Below are positions 32,761-40,503 of a stretch of DNA of 64,000 nt, one piece after another. Position 1 is the first letter of the stretch; each line of letters starts with the position of its first letter. Location of the stretch: positions 1 to 64,000 of the IMG/VR virus record IMGVR_UViG_3300033153_005382; one strand, written 5' to 3'. Below the pieces are notes generated by a model. It searched no databases. It was not told the DNA's origin and worked only from the letters and a program-made list of their open reading frames with translations. This DNA is from a virus. The position numbers and the translations under genes were made by a program.

Positions 32761-33771
32761 TCAAAACACCTCCGTGGGACTGACTAGTCCTATTTCGTAT
32801 CCCAACGCTACTAACGCTGTATCCACGTCAGTCTGCGTGACTGGCTCACCGAAGGCCGACCAGCCCCTCTCCCCTAACCAATCTTCGACCTGTTCAGCCA
32901 TACTCTTATTTGTATTACTCCTCCCCTCATCTTCGTCTCGACCTTGCTTGGCTTGTCTGAACGCTTCCCAGTTCGTATACAAATCATCGGCCTTTCGTAC
33001 CCTCGGCACGTATGTCTTTCCGTAATTCTTACCTAACCACTTCAACACCTGACTGATCTCGGTGGCTGGTACGTTTCTGTCCTTCCGTAAGTTTGACAGC
33101 ACGATGGTCAGTCGATTCAATGACACTGGTCTCTTTCCATTCCTCGGTGCGACGATGTCTGCATCATGCTCGATCAGTATCGATCGTAACTCTGCTGCCC
33201 TTTGTCTGTCTCCCTCGGCGTTAGCTTTATCTAGTGGGGGAACCGAGGCGGCCGGAGGCCTGCCTCGCTTTCTTTTTCCTTTATTGTTATTATTTATATT
33301 GTTATTAATATGGAATACCGGATTTTCCGGAATTAGTTTACCGGGTTTTACGGAATTAGTATCCCCGGATTCTACGGAATTAGAATCTGGGGTTTTACGG
33401 AATTGGCCTTCGACATTTTCCTTCTCTTCAAGCAGTATATCTACTAGCTTTTTGTCGTTCAACTTGAAGTGTCTCTTCGGTGGCAATCCCTTTCTTTTCG
33501 ACTTGACGAGTTTCAACTTCGTCAGTTCTCTCAAAACCCTTGTCTGTCTTTCCTGTGTCAACTGTATCTCGTCTTCCATCTTTTTGATGGTACAGAAGAA
33601 CCAACCTTCTTCGTCTGAACCAACTGCCTTCCGATGGTTCAGCAGATACTGCATGACTACTCCGAGGTCGAGACCTATTGCCTCGATCAGCTTGAACGAT
33701 ACAGGAAACCATCTCCCTGTGAATGACAGATCGGTCAAATCGCGATCGTTGACGGTTCGGGTGGCACACAT
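32761..33771 (-). CDS. Replication initiator, winged-helix, lambda O-like
   Basis: 336 residues. Residues about 20-115 form a winged-helix region (LTQERQTRVLRELTKLKLV). Residues 118-180 are low complexity (Ser/Asn/Pro then NNNINNNN and a basic patch) and are encoded by the DNA that carries four iterons and an AT-rich stretch. The C-terminal part (LNRLTIVLSNLRKDRNVPATEI) is helical and probably meets the helicase. Gene order with DnaB-like helicase resembles lambda O-P. Confidence 0.75.
   Translation of the reverse strand: MCATRTVNDRDLTDLSFTGRWFPVSFKLIEAIGLDLGVVMQYLLNHRKAVGSDEEGWFFCTIKKMEDEIQLTQERQTRVLRELTKLKLVKSKRKGLPPKRHFKLNDKKLVDILLEEKENVEGQFRKTPDSNSVESGDTNSVKPGKLIPENPVFHINNNINNNNKGKRKRGRPPAASVPPLDKANAEGDRQRAAELRSILIEHDADIVAPRNGKRPVSLNRLTIVLSNLRKDRNVPATEISQVLKWLGKNYGKTYVPRVRKADDLYTNWEAFRQAKQGRDEDEGRSNTNKSMAEQVEDWLGERGWSAFGEPVTQTDVDTALVALGYEIGLVSPTEVF
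33281..33406. other. Predicted replication origin: four iterons plus AT-rich region inside the initiator gene
   Basis: Four copies of a sequence close to GGNTTTTACGGAATTAG have their GGAATTAG cores at 33329, 33352, 33376 and 33399, spaced 23-24 bp (about two helical turns). Next to them, 33281-33310 is a stretch of 30 bases almost all A or T, suited to unwinding. The placement inside an initiator gene copies the lambda O origin layout. Confirmation by replication mapping is not available here. Confidence 0.7.
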
Positions 33772-33807
33772 ATCAGAGACTCCCTACTTTGTCGATAAGT
33801 CCATGAA

Positions 33808-33843
33808 AAACCCGGCCCCTTTTTTGGCACGGGGGCCGGGTTT
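33808..33843 (-). terminator. Rho-independent terminator
   Basis: A 12-bp GC-rich stem (arms 33808-33819 and 33832-33843) with a 12-nt loop is followed on the minus strand by five T. It would end transcripts coming from the 34055-36731 genes. The arms start and end with A/T runs, so it may also work on the other strand. Confidence 0.85.
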
Positions 33844-34030
33844 GTTAGCAAGAGCAGAAAGCAAAGAAAGCAGAGTGCTCTTGATCGTCGATTTACTGAA
33901 ACTTAATGTGAATGACACTTCCTGTCTCTACTTTTTTTCTTTCTGTTTCATCTTGCTAACGGAGCCTTCATCGTGTGCCGTCCGATTCGCGTCCAATGCA
34001 ATAAGCTCTTCTTCTCCTCCTCTCCGTCCT
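33844..34030 (-). other. Untranslated segment between promoter and terminator, possible short RNA
   Basis: About 190 nt lie between a predicted start site (near 34024) and the terminator. No convincing gene is present; a 22-40 residue frame ending MKQKEKK exists but lacks a normal start and ribosome site. The arrangement would give a transcript of roughly 180-215 nt. Confidence 0.35.
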
Positions 34031-34058
34031 ATTATAGCCCCACACCTCAATGGGTCAA
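34031..34058 (-). promoter_or_regulatory. Sigma-70-type promoter
   Basis: TTGACC (34053-34058), 16-nt spacer, TATAAT (34031-34036) on the minus strand. It overlaps the stop codon of the gene upstream. Predicted start near 34024; the terminator at 33808-33843 lies downstream, before the initiator gene. Confidence 0.65.
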
Positions 34059-34429
34059 TAAGGCTTTTGCTTCTTCAACCTCATCCTTGCCCTTTGCAAG
34101 AGAAACCATTGCTTCTCCTCCTCTGCATTCAGAAACGACGGTGGTTCTTTGGGCAATGACTTGCCTTCTGGCAACGTTCCTTGTATGCTTTCGGTTTTCA
34201 TTTCCAACCATTTGATACAAGCACTTACGTTGCCTGATATGGCTGCTTGGTACATAGCTTCCTCTATGTTGTTCTTCTCGATATCGAGGACTTCTTTGGC
34301 CCACTCCGAGTCTTTCCTGAGCTCTAGACGAACTTCCCTTACGTCCATTCCTATGATCTCAGCAGCTTCTGTCCTTGTTGCTCCTCTTATGAGTTCTTCC
34401 GTGAACTGTTCACGTTCTTCTGGCGTCAT
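34055..34429 (-). CDS. Helix-turn-helix protein, terminase-small-subunit-like
   Basis: 124 residues. TEELIRGATRTEAAEIIGMDVREVRLELRKDSEWAKEVLD is a helix-turn-helix followed by a helix, and EAMYQAAISGNVSACIKWLEMKT is typical of phage small terminase or HTH_21-like proteins. Distance from terL (30 kb) leaves its role open; the protein at 9861-10544 is a second candidate. Confidence 0.55.
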   Translation of the reverse strand: MTPEEREQFTEELIRGATRTEAAEIIGMDVREVRLELRKDSEWAKEVLDIEKNNIEEAMYQAAISGNVSACIKWLEMKTESIQGTLPEGKSLPKEPPSFLNAEEEKQWFLLQRARMRLKKQKPY

Positions 34430-35070
34430 CTTTCTTCCTTTCTATCCACGACTGCTCCCCAATAGATCATCCTACCACCCTTGGCTATGTAAAACTTGGT
34501 CCTAACGATCCTCAATTCCGCCTCTTCGCAGAACTTTTGAAACCAAGGCAACACGACTTTTCGCCAGTAGAAGTTCCTCAACTTTCTTCTCTCGACTAAT
34601 GACAATCCTTTTACTTTCTCTCCCTCGGGTGTTCGGTAGTTTCCGTACCTTGTCAACGGTCCTAGCTGCCCATCAGTAAAGAACATCACTAATGGATATT
34701 CCTTAGTGGCTCCCCTCCAGAATGCATGGAAACTATCGTACGGGTAGGCCTGCGCATCGAAATCAGCCACGGAGAAGCCTACACCTTGGTACTTGAAGAA
34801 CGGCCATATGTCACAGTCGCCTGTCTGTGCGACTGCGTCTGGTAGACGTTCACGGAACACGTCTGTTTTCTTTTCGTCGATGTCTGCTGCGAATACGTCT
34901 CGTTCCTTGTACAGTGCTACAGCCGGATCGCCCTCACCGCAGAACGGGACATACACTGCCCCTTCTCCTGCCTTGGACAAGAGCATCTTCCGAAGTCCTA
35001 TCTTTCGGTAAATCTCTGCACTTTGTTTCTTGCCCTTGTCAATCGATATTGTACTTTGTTTCAGTTTCAT
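34426..35070 (-). CDS. SAM-dependent methyltransferase-like protein
   Basis: 214 residues. VYVPFCGEGDPAVALYKERDVFAADID matches motif I and the acidic end of strand 2 of a class I methyltransferase; SVADFDAQAYPYDSF lies where motif IV would be. The target is not clear; the layout is closest to DNA-type enzymes, but no DPPY-like motif is present. It overlaps neighbours by 4 nt on both sides. Confidence 0.6.
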   Translation of the reverse strand: MKLKQSTISIDKGKKQSAEIYRKIGLRKMLLSKAGEGAVYVPFCGEGDPAVALYKERDVFAADIDEKKTDVFRERLPDAVAQTGDCDIWPFFKYQGVGFSVADFDAQAYPYDSFHAFWRGATKEYPLVMFFTDGQLGPLTRYGNYRTPEGEKVKGLSLVERRKLRNFYWRKVVLPWFQKFCEEAELRIVRTKFYIAKGGRMIYWGAVVDRKEER

Positions 35071-35819
35071 TTCACTGTCGGAAACGCCTGGTATCGTTTA
35101 CCATCTAGCTTGTCCCGCGTATTTGCTCGTCCATGGCCGGAGGCTTGCTTATAGAAAAACGCAACCTCTGCTTCCCTACATTGTGCCATGACATCTCGTG
35201 CCCATTGCGTGTCATCGGGTCTTCCGTCGCTTTCTCCTCCGTAAATCACCCAATCGATTCCGTCCAACACTCCATTGCTTAAATCCAATGGACCGATTGC
35301 AGGTTCGTAACTCACGAACCTACATACAGCGGGCATCTGTCTCAACACATCGATCCGTCCGATACACTCCTGGGACTCAACCGTAACGCCCAACCAGACA
35401 TTCCTCCATGGTCCGTATTTCGTATCGAACCACATGCCATCAGGCATCATCCTGCTCATGTTCTCCGGTCTCTTCGTTAGCAACTGGAATGTCAGAGCGT
35501 CACACTCCCAAATCAAATCCCACATATCTTGTCTCATGTCGTGCAACTCTGGTCGATCTTCGAATACGTCCATTAGCGACCCAATGAACACAAGCTGTGT
35601 CCTACCTTCCTTCTTCGCTTTTCGATTCCACTTCCTAACATTAGCCCATGTCGACTTGGTTCGCTGTCGTGTTTTGTCGTTGCCCCACAAGTCCAATCCC
35701 ATTCGGTTCTTGGTTAACGTAACTGCGTAGCAATGCTTACAGCCTGGAGAGATCCTAGTACATCCCATCCATGGATTGAACGTGTTGTCGGTCCAACTGA
35801 TACCTGTTCCTTCTCCCAT
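35067..35819 (-). CDS. DUF5131 (phage Gp37/Gp68) family protein
   Basis: 250 residues. GISWTDNTFNPWMGCTRISPGCKHCYA is the family signature with a CxxxxxxCxxC-type cluster, followed by VFIGSLMDVFED, LLTKRPENM, WLGVTVESQ and WVIYGGESD. The family resembles radical SAM enzymes and is common in phages with no proven substrate. It sits in the primase-methyltransferase gene run. Confidence 0.9.
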   Translation of the reverse strand: MGEGTGISWTDNTFNPWMGCTRISPGCKHCYAVTLTKNRMGLDLWGNDKTRQRTKSTWANVRKWNRKAKKEGRTQLVFIGSLMDVFEDRPELHDMRQDMWDLIWECDALTFQLLTKRPENMSRMMPDGMWFDTKYGPWRNVWLGVTVESQECIGRIDVLRQMPAVCRFVSYEPAIGPLDLSNGVLDGIDWVIYGGESDGRPDDTQWARDVMAQCREAEVAFFYKQASGHGRANTRDKLDGKRYQAFPTVK

Positions 35820-35849
35820 CCTTAATCCTCCTTTGTCCTGAGATCAACA

Positions 35850-36731
35850 CTACTGACTAAGATACCTAGCCCTCAACTCTGCAATCTCCTCCTGATCCGC
35901 TTCGGCGGGATCATCGCCTGTTTCCAAATCATACACTTCTGTAACTCCAGGAGCTACGAGCAGTCTAGAGAACAACTTGTCCGCTCTTCTCCTTGCTACT
36001 ACTGATCGATCGAAACAAACGATCCGCCTCGGATAGGCGGATATTTCCTTCACCTGTGTAGGGCTAATCTCAAGACCGCTTATCGCTACGGCTCCCGGAC
36101 CGGTTGCCCATACGTCCAACGGTCCTTCGTGGACAATAATCGTATGTCTTGCTAAATCCGCCCCATACAATATGTCTTTATGTGACAACACTTCCTGATT
36201 CTTAGCGGCCGACAGATACCTCGGTTGCTTGTCGCCGATTGCCCGTGTAGTCCAACTTACTGTTGTTCCATTGACAATTATCGGTATGAACAACCGCCAG
36301 CTATGAGTCTTGGCTTGTCCTATTCCTTGGACATCCCACCGTAACCTAATCTCCTGCGGATCAAATCTCCTATTTTTCAGATACCGCAGATGGGCTTTTT
36401 CCAGATGACCTACCCCTTTGGGAATTATAACCCGGGATGGCCTTTCGACCTTTTGCTCATAGGCTAGCCTACCCTTAGTTAGCTGAAACACGATGTTTTT
36501 GACCCCTGCCCAGTTATTATGGGTCAACCTCATCAAAGCCTCACCTAACTTATGCTTTCCACATCGCCAACACGTACAAAAACCATCCGCTTCGCGGATG
36601 CCTAGGTGCCACGCCGAAGAATAACACCATGGACATTGCACACCTACCCAACCGTATCGTACATGCCTATGCGATCCTCCCTCCTTGTACTCGATCCTAT
36701 GTTCGACAAGATATTCCGTCAATGCGCTCAT
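35850..36731 (-). CDS. DNA primase (zinc finger plus TOPRIM)
   Basis: 293 residues. The N-terminal zinc finger is CPWC and CTCWRC (near residues 33-57). The TOPRIM part has IIVHEGPLDVWA (Glu motif) and later IVCFDRS (DxD-like position). It is short for DnaG and lacks a clear helicase domain, so it would work with the DnaB-like protein at 31323-32747 to prime lagging strands. Confidence 0.8.
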   Translation of the reverse strand: MSALTEYLVEHRIEYKEGGSHRHVRYGWVGVQCPWCYSSAWHLGIREADGFCTCWRCGKHKLGEALMRLTHNNWAGVKNIVFQLTKGRLAYEQKVERPSRVIIPKGVGHLEKAHLRYLKNRRFDPQEIRLRWDVQGIGQAKTHSWRLFIPIIVNGTTVSWTTRAIGDKQPRYLSAAKNQEVLSHKDILYGADLARHTIIVHEGPLDVWATGPGAVAISGLEISPTQVKEISAYPRRIVCFDRSVVARRRADKLFSRLLVAPGVTEVYDLETGDDPAEADQEEIAELRARYLSQ

Positions 36732-36753
36732 CTAGCACCTATTGACTTAAAAC

Positions 36754-36804
36754 AGCCCTGCCGGGAGTCGAACCCGGAACGATCCTAGCCAGCTAAGCAC
36801 GGCT
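36754..36804 (-). other. tRNA-like fragment without anticodon arm
   Basis: A 51-nt minus-strand element has 7-nt outer arms (36798-36804 and 36754-36760) pairing at 6 of 7 positions, a D-arm-like part (TTAGCTGGCTAGGA) and a perfect T-arm (CCGGG, TTCGACT, CCCGG). No anticodon arm is present. It may be a deleted tRNA gene, an attachment-site remnant or a tRNA mimic. Confidence 0.5.
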
Positions 36805-36991
36805 CATACGAGCATTCATCGTGACTGGCGCCTTTGTATGTTTTTTTTCAGATCGCGTCTTGTGTCTCATCGGTCATTTTGTTCTAGCTGGCCTACCGAG
36901 AATCTCCAGCTACTACCTTCGCAATGCGTATACCAATTTCGCTACAGAGCTGCCTTGTGTATTCTAGCGGTGGACAGCTTTCTCATGGTGG
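36805..36991. other. Non-coding segment with several hairpins
   Basis: About 190 nt without a convincing gene. It contains a 7-bp stem (TAGCTGG with CCAGCTA, around 36884-36912) and a stretch near 36920-36955 that looks like a tRNA D-arm (GCGAAATTGGTATACGC) but lacks a matching anticodon stem. These may be decayed tRNA genes; I could not fold a full cloverleaf. Confidence 0.35.
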
Positions 36992-37318
36992 TCATACACT
37001 GCCTCGCCTGACCTGGCTAGTAACAGTTGCTTCAACGTTGCCTGTCCTTGTAGGATCAGGACAACTCCACATTCCCCTAAGGGGACATTTCTGTTCTACA
37101 CCGCCTAATACACAAACCTCGATTGCGACGCCGTCGAGGGTGGCCGGATCGTCGAATTCGAGCCATGCTCGGTTACCTCGAATCGGTTTGCCGTTCGTTG
37201 TCATTTCGATGCTAGAACCGGCAAAATACAATCGCTGGCCGAATCCGCACCATTTACTGTCAAATCCAGCCTCTGCGAGTCACTCAACGAGTTCGTTTTG
37301 TAGTTCGATCGTTTCCAT
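36992..37318 (-). pseudogene. Gene interrupted by an in-frame TGA
   Basis: The ATG at 37318 has a GGAG site 8 nt upstream. Twelve codons (ending NELVE) are followed by TGA at 37280-37282, then the same frame continues for about 95 codons (LAEAGFDSKWCGFGQRLYF and on) to 36992. Trp would fit the stop position (TGG to TGA). It is GC-richer than most of the window. Either a nonsense mutation or readthrough; function unknown. Confidence 0.5.
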
Positions 37319-37358
37319 TGCTATTCTCCGTGAGTTAGAGTTTCAGTCGTCCAGTCAT

Positions 37359-37886
37359 TCACTCACCTACCGTGTCTCGTAATTCCGCGAAGAAGTCGAG
37401 CGTGCCGTGCATCTCGACACCGTCATCCTCGGCTGCCTCGTCGTTGGCACGGCTCGCCGCTGCCACCAGTTCGTCGTCAGTTGTCGCAGCGGTGATGCCG
37501 TATCCCTCTCGCGTTTCGTCCTTGCCGAGACATGTAATCAACCAGTCGCTCGCATCGACCTGCACGCGAGATGCCGCCTCGGTGATCCATTGCTCGACAA
37601 TATCCTTGTCGTCGTCGAACTCGTCATCACCTACGGTTTGCTCAACCGTGAACCCGGCCTCGTGCACTGTTCGTCTGGCATCCTCGACGGTGTCGAACGC
37701 GCCGCGAGCGTACGCTGACCAATCGTTGGTCGTGCCGAGCCAGCCGGTAATGAGTTCCTCGTCACTCTGGTTGGTGCGACCTGGAGTGTAGCAAATCTGC
37801 ATTACGTGCCAGGTGTCGCCGATGATGCTCCCGTCACTGGCTTTGTCATCGGGTCCAACGTACTTGCGTTCAATTAGGTAAAACAC
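37359..37886 (-). CDS. Hypothetical acidic protein, probably acquired
   Basis: 175 residues from a GTG at 37886 with GAGGAG upstream. MFYLIERKYVGPDDKASDGSI, GWLGTTNDWSAYARGAFDT and a very acidic C-terminal half (many Asp/Glu/Ala) are visible. Base composition is visibly GC-richer than the genes on either side. No family is recognised. It may form a transferred block with 36992-37318 and 37915-38106. Confidence 0.6.
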   Translation of the reverse strand: MFYLIERKYVGPDDKASDGSIIGDTWHVMQICYTPGRTNQSDEELITGWLGTTNDWSAYARGAFDTVEDARRTVHEAGFTVEQTVGDDEFDDDKDIVEQWITEAASRVQVDASDWLITCLGKDETREGYGITAATTDDELVAAASRANDEAAEDDGVEMHGTLDFFAELRDTVGE

Positions 37887-37914
37887 GGTCGTTCTCCTCA
37901 GGTTAGACAGTAGG

Positions 37915-38106
37915 TTACAAGACGAAGTCGTCGTAATCGAAGTCGGCGTCGTACACTCTTTCGATTTCCGCTCGCAGTAGCTTCGCGGTCGTCGGATCAA
38001 CCAATTCAATGGCGATCAGCGTCGCCTCAACGTGATTTTGCGTCAGAACTCGCCGGTGCCATTTTTCCTTTGCAGCAGTGCAGAGAGCGACGCCATCCTC
38101 ACTCAA
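37915..38106 (-). CDS. Hypothetical small acidic protein
   Basis: 63 residues from TTG at 38106; the start is uncertain because no good ribosome site is seen. The C-terminal part (ELVDPTTAKLLRAEIERVYDADFDYDDF) is helical and acidic. It belongs to the GC-rich insert. A TATAAT hexamer at 38109-38114 lies directly before the start. Confidence 0.45.
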   Translation of the reverse strand: MSEDGVALCTAAKEKWHRRVLTQNHVEATLIAIELVDPTTAKLLRAEIERVYDADFDYDDFVL

Positions 38107-38202
38107 CTATTATAAAACTTGCACAAGGTCTTGAGCCTTTTCATACACATCACCTCCTTCCTGATCTTGAGTCTTTCAGAAACAAACCTGTCTTTCCGTC
38201 CT

Positions 38203-38231
38203 ATTATAGTTATAGCCCCTTGTCCCGTAAA
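38203..38231 (-). promoter_or_regulatory. Sigma-70-type promoter
   Basis: TTTACG (38226-38231), 17-nt spacer, TATAAT (38203-38208), inside the end of the SNF2 gene. It would drive the GC-rich insert genes from about 38196. The -35 matches the consensus at 4 of 6 positions. Confidence 0.55.
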
Positions 38232-39565
38232 CCGGACAGCAGTTTGTCAAGAATATCAAAATTATTCTTGACCTTACGTCCGTCCAAAACTGCTGTGAGA
38301 ATCTCTTGCTTCTTCTGCAGAACCTTACACAACTTCTCCTCTATGGTGTCAGCCGCAACGAAGTACCTTACCCATACAGTACTTTCTGTTCCTATTCTCC
38401 AAGCACGATCCTCTCCCTGCAATGCTAATCCTGGCTGCCACGGCAGCTCGGCGAAACAGACGTTCCTGGCTACTTGTAATCCATCCAGTCCTACTCCTGC
38501 TGCCCTTAGATTACCAATGAACAACCGTACCTCTGAATCGCTCCGAAACTGCTTAACCGCCTCAATCCTCTTCTTGCTACTAGTTGATCCATCTATCACA
38601 ACTGACTTCCCTTTACAATTCCGCCTCAACGAATCAATAGCACCTGCGTGGATAGCAAACACTACAAGTTTCTCATCCGACCGTTCCAGAAACTCGTTTA
38701 TCCACTCGACTACGTATCGCATCTTCAACCTAGCTGCAAGTCTGACCAGATACCCGACCTTCGTCAATCCTTGTGAACGCTCGGCTTTCCTAGCTCGACC
38801 CTTATCCCATTCCTCTAGCCACTCTAGAAAATAACTATTCGCCTTCCGATACTCAGCCGGAGCCTTCATTGGCAACGGAATAACCGTTCTCACCTTTAGT
38901 GGAAACTGATCCAACACGTCGACTTTCCGACGTCTTACCATACACAAATCCATCAACTTGTCGTGCAATTCCCTTGTGTTCGACGCCCCATCGTACTTCC
39001 ATCCCCATGGCGTCATCTGCGGATTACAATACCGTTCAATGAACTTCCATCGGCTCCGAAACTCTCTTGGCTTCAACATCTTCAAAATCGAGTACATCTC
39101 AATGGTCCGATTCTCCATTGGCGTAGCAGACAATCCTAACACATACGGCACCCCTTTGGCCAAAGCATGACAAGCCATGGTCCGCTTCGCTTTCAAATTT
39201 GAAATCTTCTGACACTCGTCAATGATCAAAGTCCGAATTGGCAATTCCGTAAGCACTTTTAACCAATGAGTCAAGATGTCGAAATTCACAACTGTAAGAT
39301 CGACTAGGGGTAAACGCTTCCCTGGCCTCGTTCCCTCCAAAACTTGTGGCTTGACTCCTAACACCTTCTCTGCTTCCTTAGCCCATTGACATTTGATCGA
39401 GGCTGGACATACAACAACGGCTGGGGAGGCATCGTCCTTGTGCCTCCCCAGCCACCAAAGCGAACAGTTCGTCTTTCCAAGTCCAGGGTCCCACGCTACG
39501 AGAGCTCTTCCCTTGAACTCTTCGATCCTATCTAAATCCTCGACTTGGAAGTCGTACGGTTTCAT
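38210..39565 (-). CDS. SNF2-type DEAD/DEAH helicase
   Basis: 451 residues, two RecA lobes. Motif I is AWDPGLGKTN, motif II IDECQKI (DECQ), motif III LSATPMENR, motif V RLFIGNLRAAGVGLDG and motif VI GEDRAWRIGT. The architecture matches SMARCAL1-like annealing helicases without an added domain. It may remodel forks or displace bound proteins during replication or repair. Confidence 0.88.
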   Translation of the reverse strand: MKPYDFQVEDLDRIEEFKGRALVAWDPGLGKTNCSLWWLGRHKDDASPAVVVCPASIKCQWAKEAEKVLGVKPQVLEGTRPGKRLPLVDLTVVNFDILTHWLKVLTELPIRTLIIDECQKISNLKAKRTMACHALAKGVPYVLGLSATPMENRTIEMYSILKMLKPREFRSRWKFIERYCNPQMTPWGWKYDGASNTRELHDKLMDLCMVRRRKVDVLDQFPLKVRTVIPLPMKAPAEYRKANSYFLEWLEEWDKGRARKAERSQGLTKVGYLVRLAARLKMRYVVEWINEFLERSDEKLVVFAIHAGAIDSLRRNCKGKSVVIDGSTSSKKRIEAVKQFRSDSEVRLFIGNLRAAGVGLDGLQVARNVCFAELPWQPGLALQGEDRAWRIGTESTVWVRYFVAADTIEEKLCKVLQKKQEILTAVLDGRKVKNNFDILDKLLSGLRDKGL

Positions 39566-39753
39566 TTAATCTTACTTTCGGTTACTGCCTTGACTTCATC
39601 GAAGTGCTTCCTACACACAGTCACTCCGCATCCTCCTTCGACGTCGAACTCAACATACCCCTTGGCTGAGCACTGCACAGGCTTGCCCGCCCGATCCAAT
39701 CCGACTTCCCTCTGGCACTTGGCCTTACTCGGCTTTAGGCTCATCAACTTCAT
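39562..39753 (-). CDS. Small Cys-rich protein
   Basis: 63 residues from the ATG at 39753 (AAGGAG upstream, ATGA overlap with the previous gene). KCQREVGLDRAGKPVQCSAKGY and CGVTVCRKHF hold five Cys and one His, suggesting a zinc knuckle. Unknown role. Confidence 0.6.
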   Translation of the reverse strand: MKLMSLKPSKAKCQREVGLDRAGKPVQCSAKGYVEFDVEGGCGVTVCRKHFDEVKAVTESKIK

Positions 39754-39932
39754 AACGTGGTCTCCTTTTTGGTAGTCCAATACTCTCGATCGTCCCAATG
39801 CCTCTCGGTCCGATTCAGTCCCTTACGATCATCCTCTGCCTCTGTCTTTGTATCATATGGGCCATATGGCCCGTCCTCTTCGTCTCCTACGATCCACCAA
39901 CTATTTCCCATTCGTCTGACGGTAAATCGCAT
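39750..39932 (-). CDS. Hypothetical small protein
   Basis: 60 residues from the ATG at 39932, AGGAGG 7 nt upstream. MRFTVRRMGNSWWIVGDEEDGPYGPYDTKTEAE is a two-stranded sheet followed by a helix, a pattern seen in short phage DUF1508-like or arm-binding proteins. A TATAAT hexamer (39950-39955) is only about 20 nt upstream. Confidence 0.6.
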   Translation of the reverse strand: MRFTVRRMGNSWWIVGDEEDGPYGPYDTKTEAEDDRKGLNRTERHWDDREYWTTKKETTL

Positions 39933-39975
39933 AATCAATCCTCCTTTCTATTATAGCCTAGATCCTTGGAACGTT

Positions 39976-40503
39976 CTAATCAACTTCCCACTTCTTCGGC
40001 TCACTCTCCCGGTGCTCTTTCAACTCCTTCTGCAAATCCCTCAATATCAAATTCCACTGCTTCCACTTCCTACTGATCTTCCTCGCTCTCGGAGTCTCGG
40101 CCATTGTGGAGAACTTTACCCGACGAGGCTTTTGGGATTTTCCTATTTCGACGATGTCGTGCATGGGAACACCTACATATCGATGCCACAACTCAGTCAC
40201 AAACGTGGCGAACACTGGTCCATGCTGATATCCTTGCGTCAGTACATGAGCTACTTCGTGTAACACAACACACTTCGTCCATGACCACTCTGGCAGAACG
40301 ATTCTCCAACTACTAGCCCTAGCATCCCAATTTCTCCGACCCTTAACGACTCTCGGAGGATTCGAACCTGAACGATAGTCCTCCCAAACCTCTGCGACCA
40401 GGGATTTGCATTGCTCCCACGTCAAACGTTCCTCCAACTCCGGAAAGGTCTCACGAACCTTTTCCTCCCACCTATACACTGCACTCCTTTGACTATCCTT
40501 CAT
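39976..40503 (-). CDS. SprT-like zinc metallopeptidase
   Basis: 175 residues from the ATG at 40503, preceded by AGGAG and overlapping the upstream stop (ATGA). VVLHEVAHVLTQGYQHGPVFATFVTELWHRY has HExxH plus a third His 9 residues later, the SprT/SPRTN signature. SPRTN enzymes cut proteins crosslinked to DNA. The C-terminal 40 residues are basic. It could clear proteins from phage DNA. Confidence 0.8.
   Translation of the reverse strand: MKDSQRSAVYRWEEKVRETFPELEERLTWEQCKSLVAEVWEDYRSGSNPPRVVKGRRNWDARASSWRIVLPEWSWTKCVVLHEVAHVLTQGYQHGPVFATFVTELWHRYVGVPMHDIVEIGKSQKPRRVKFSTMAETPRARKISRKWKQWNLILRDLQKELKEHRESEPKKWEVD

Noticed and set aside
33062-34159. Long plus-strand open frame of 365 codons
   Set aside because: It is antisense to the replication initiator and the terminator region; it has no ribosome site, no recognisable domain, and spans a clear terminator.
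34055-34429. Firm assignment as the small terminase subunit
   Set aside because: It is 30 kb from the large subunit, and another helix-turn-helix protein nearer to it (9861-10544) is an equal candidate.
36754-37110. tmRNA or group I intron-containing tRNA
   Set aside because: No tag-peptide frame, no tmRNA 5' end and no intron core could be recognised; only a tRNA-like 3' part is clear.
40345-40375. tRNA T-arm-like sequence (GGATTCGAACCTG)
   Set aside because: It lies within the SprT-like coding region, encodes a normal stretch of it, and no cloverleaf forms around it.
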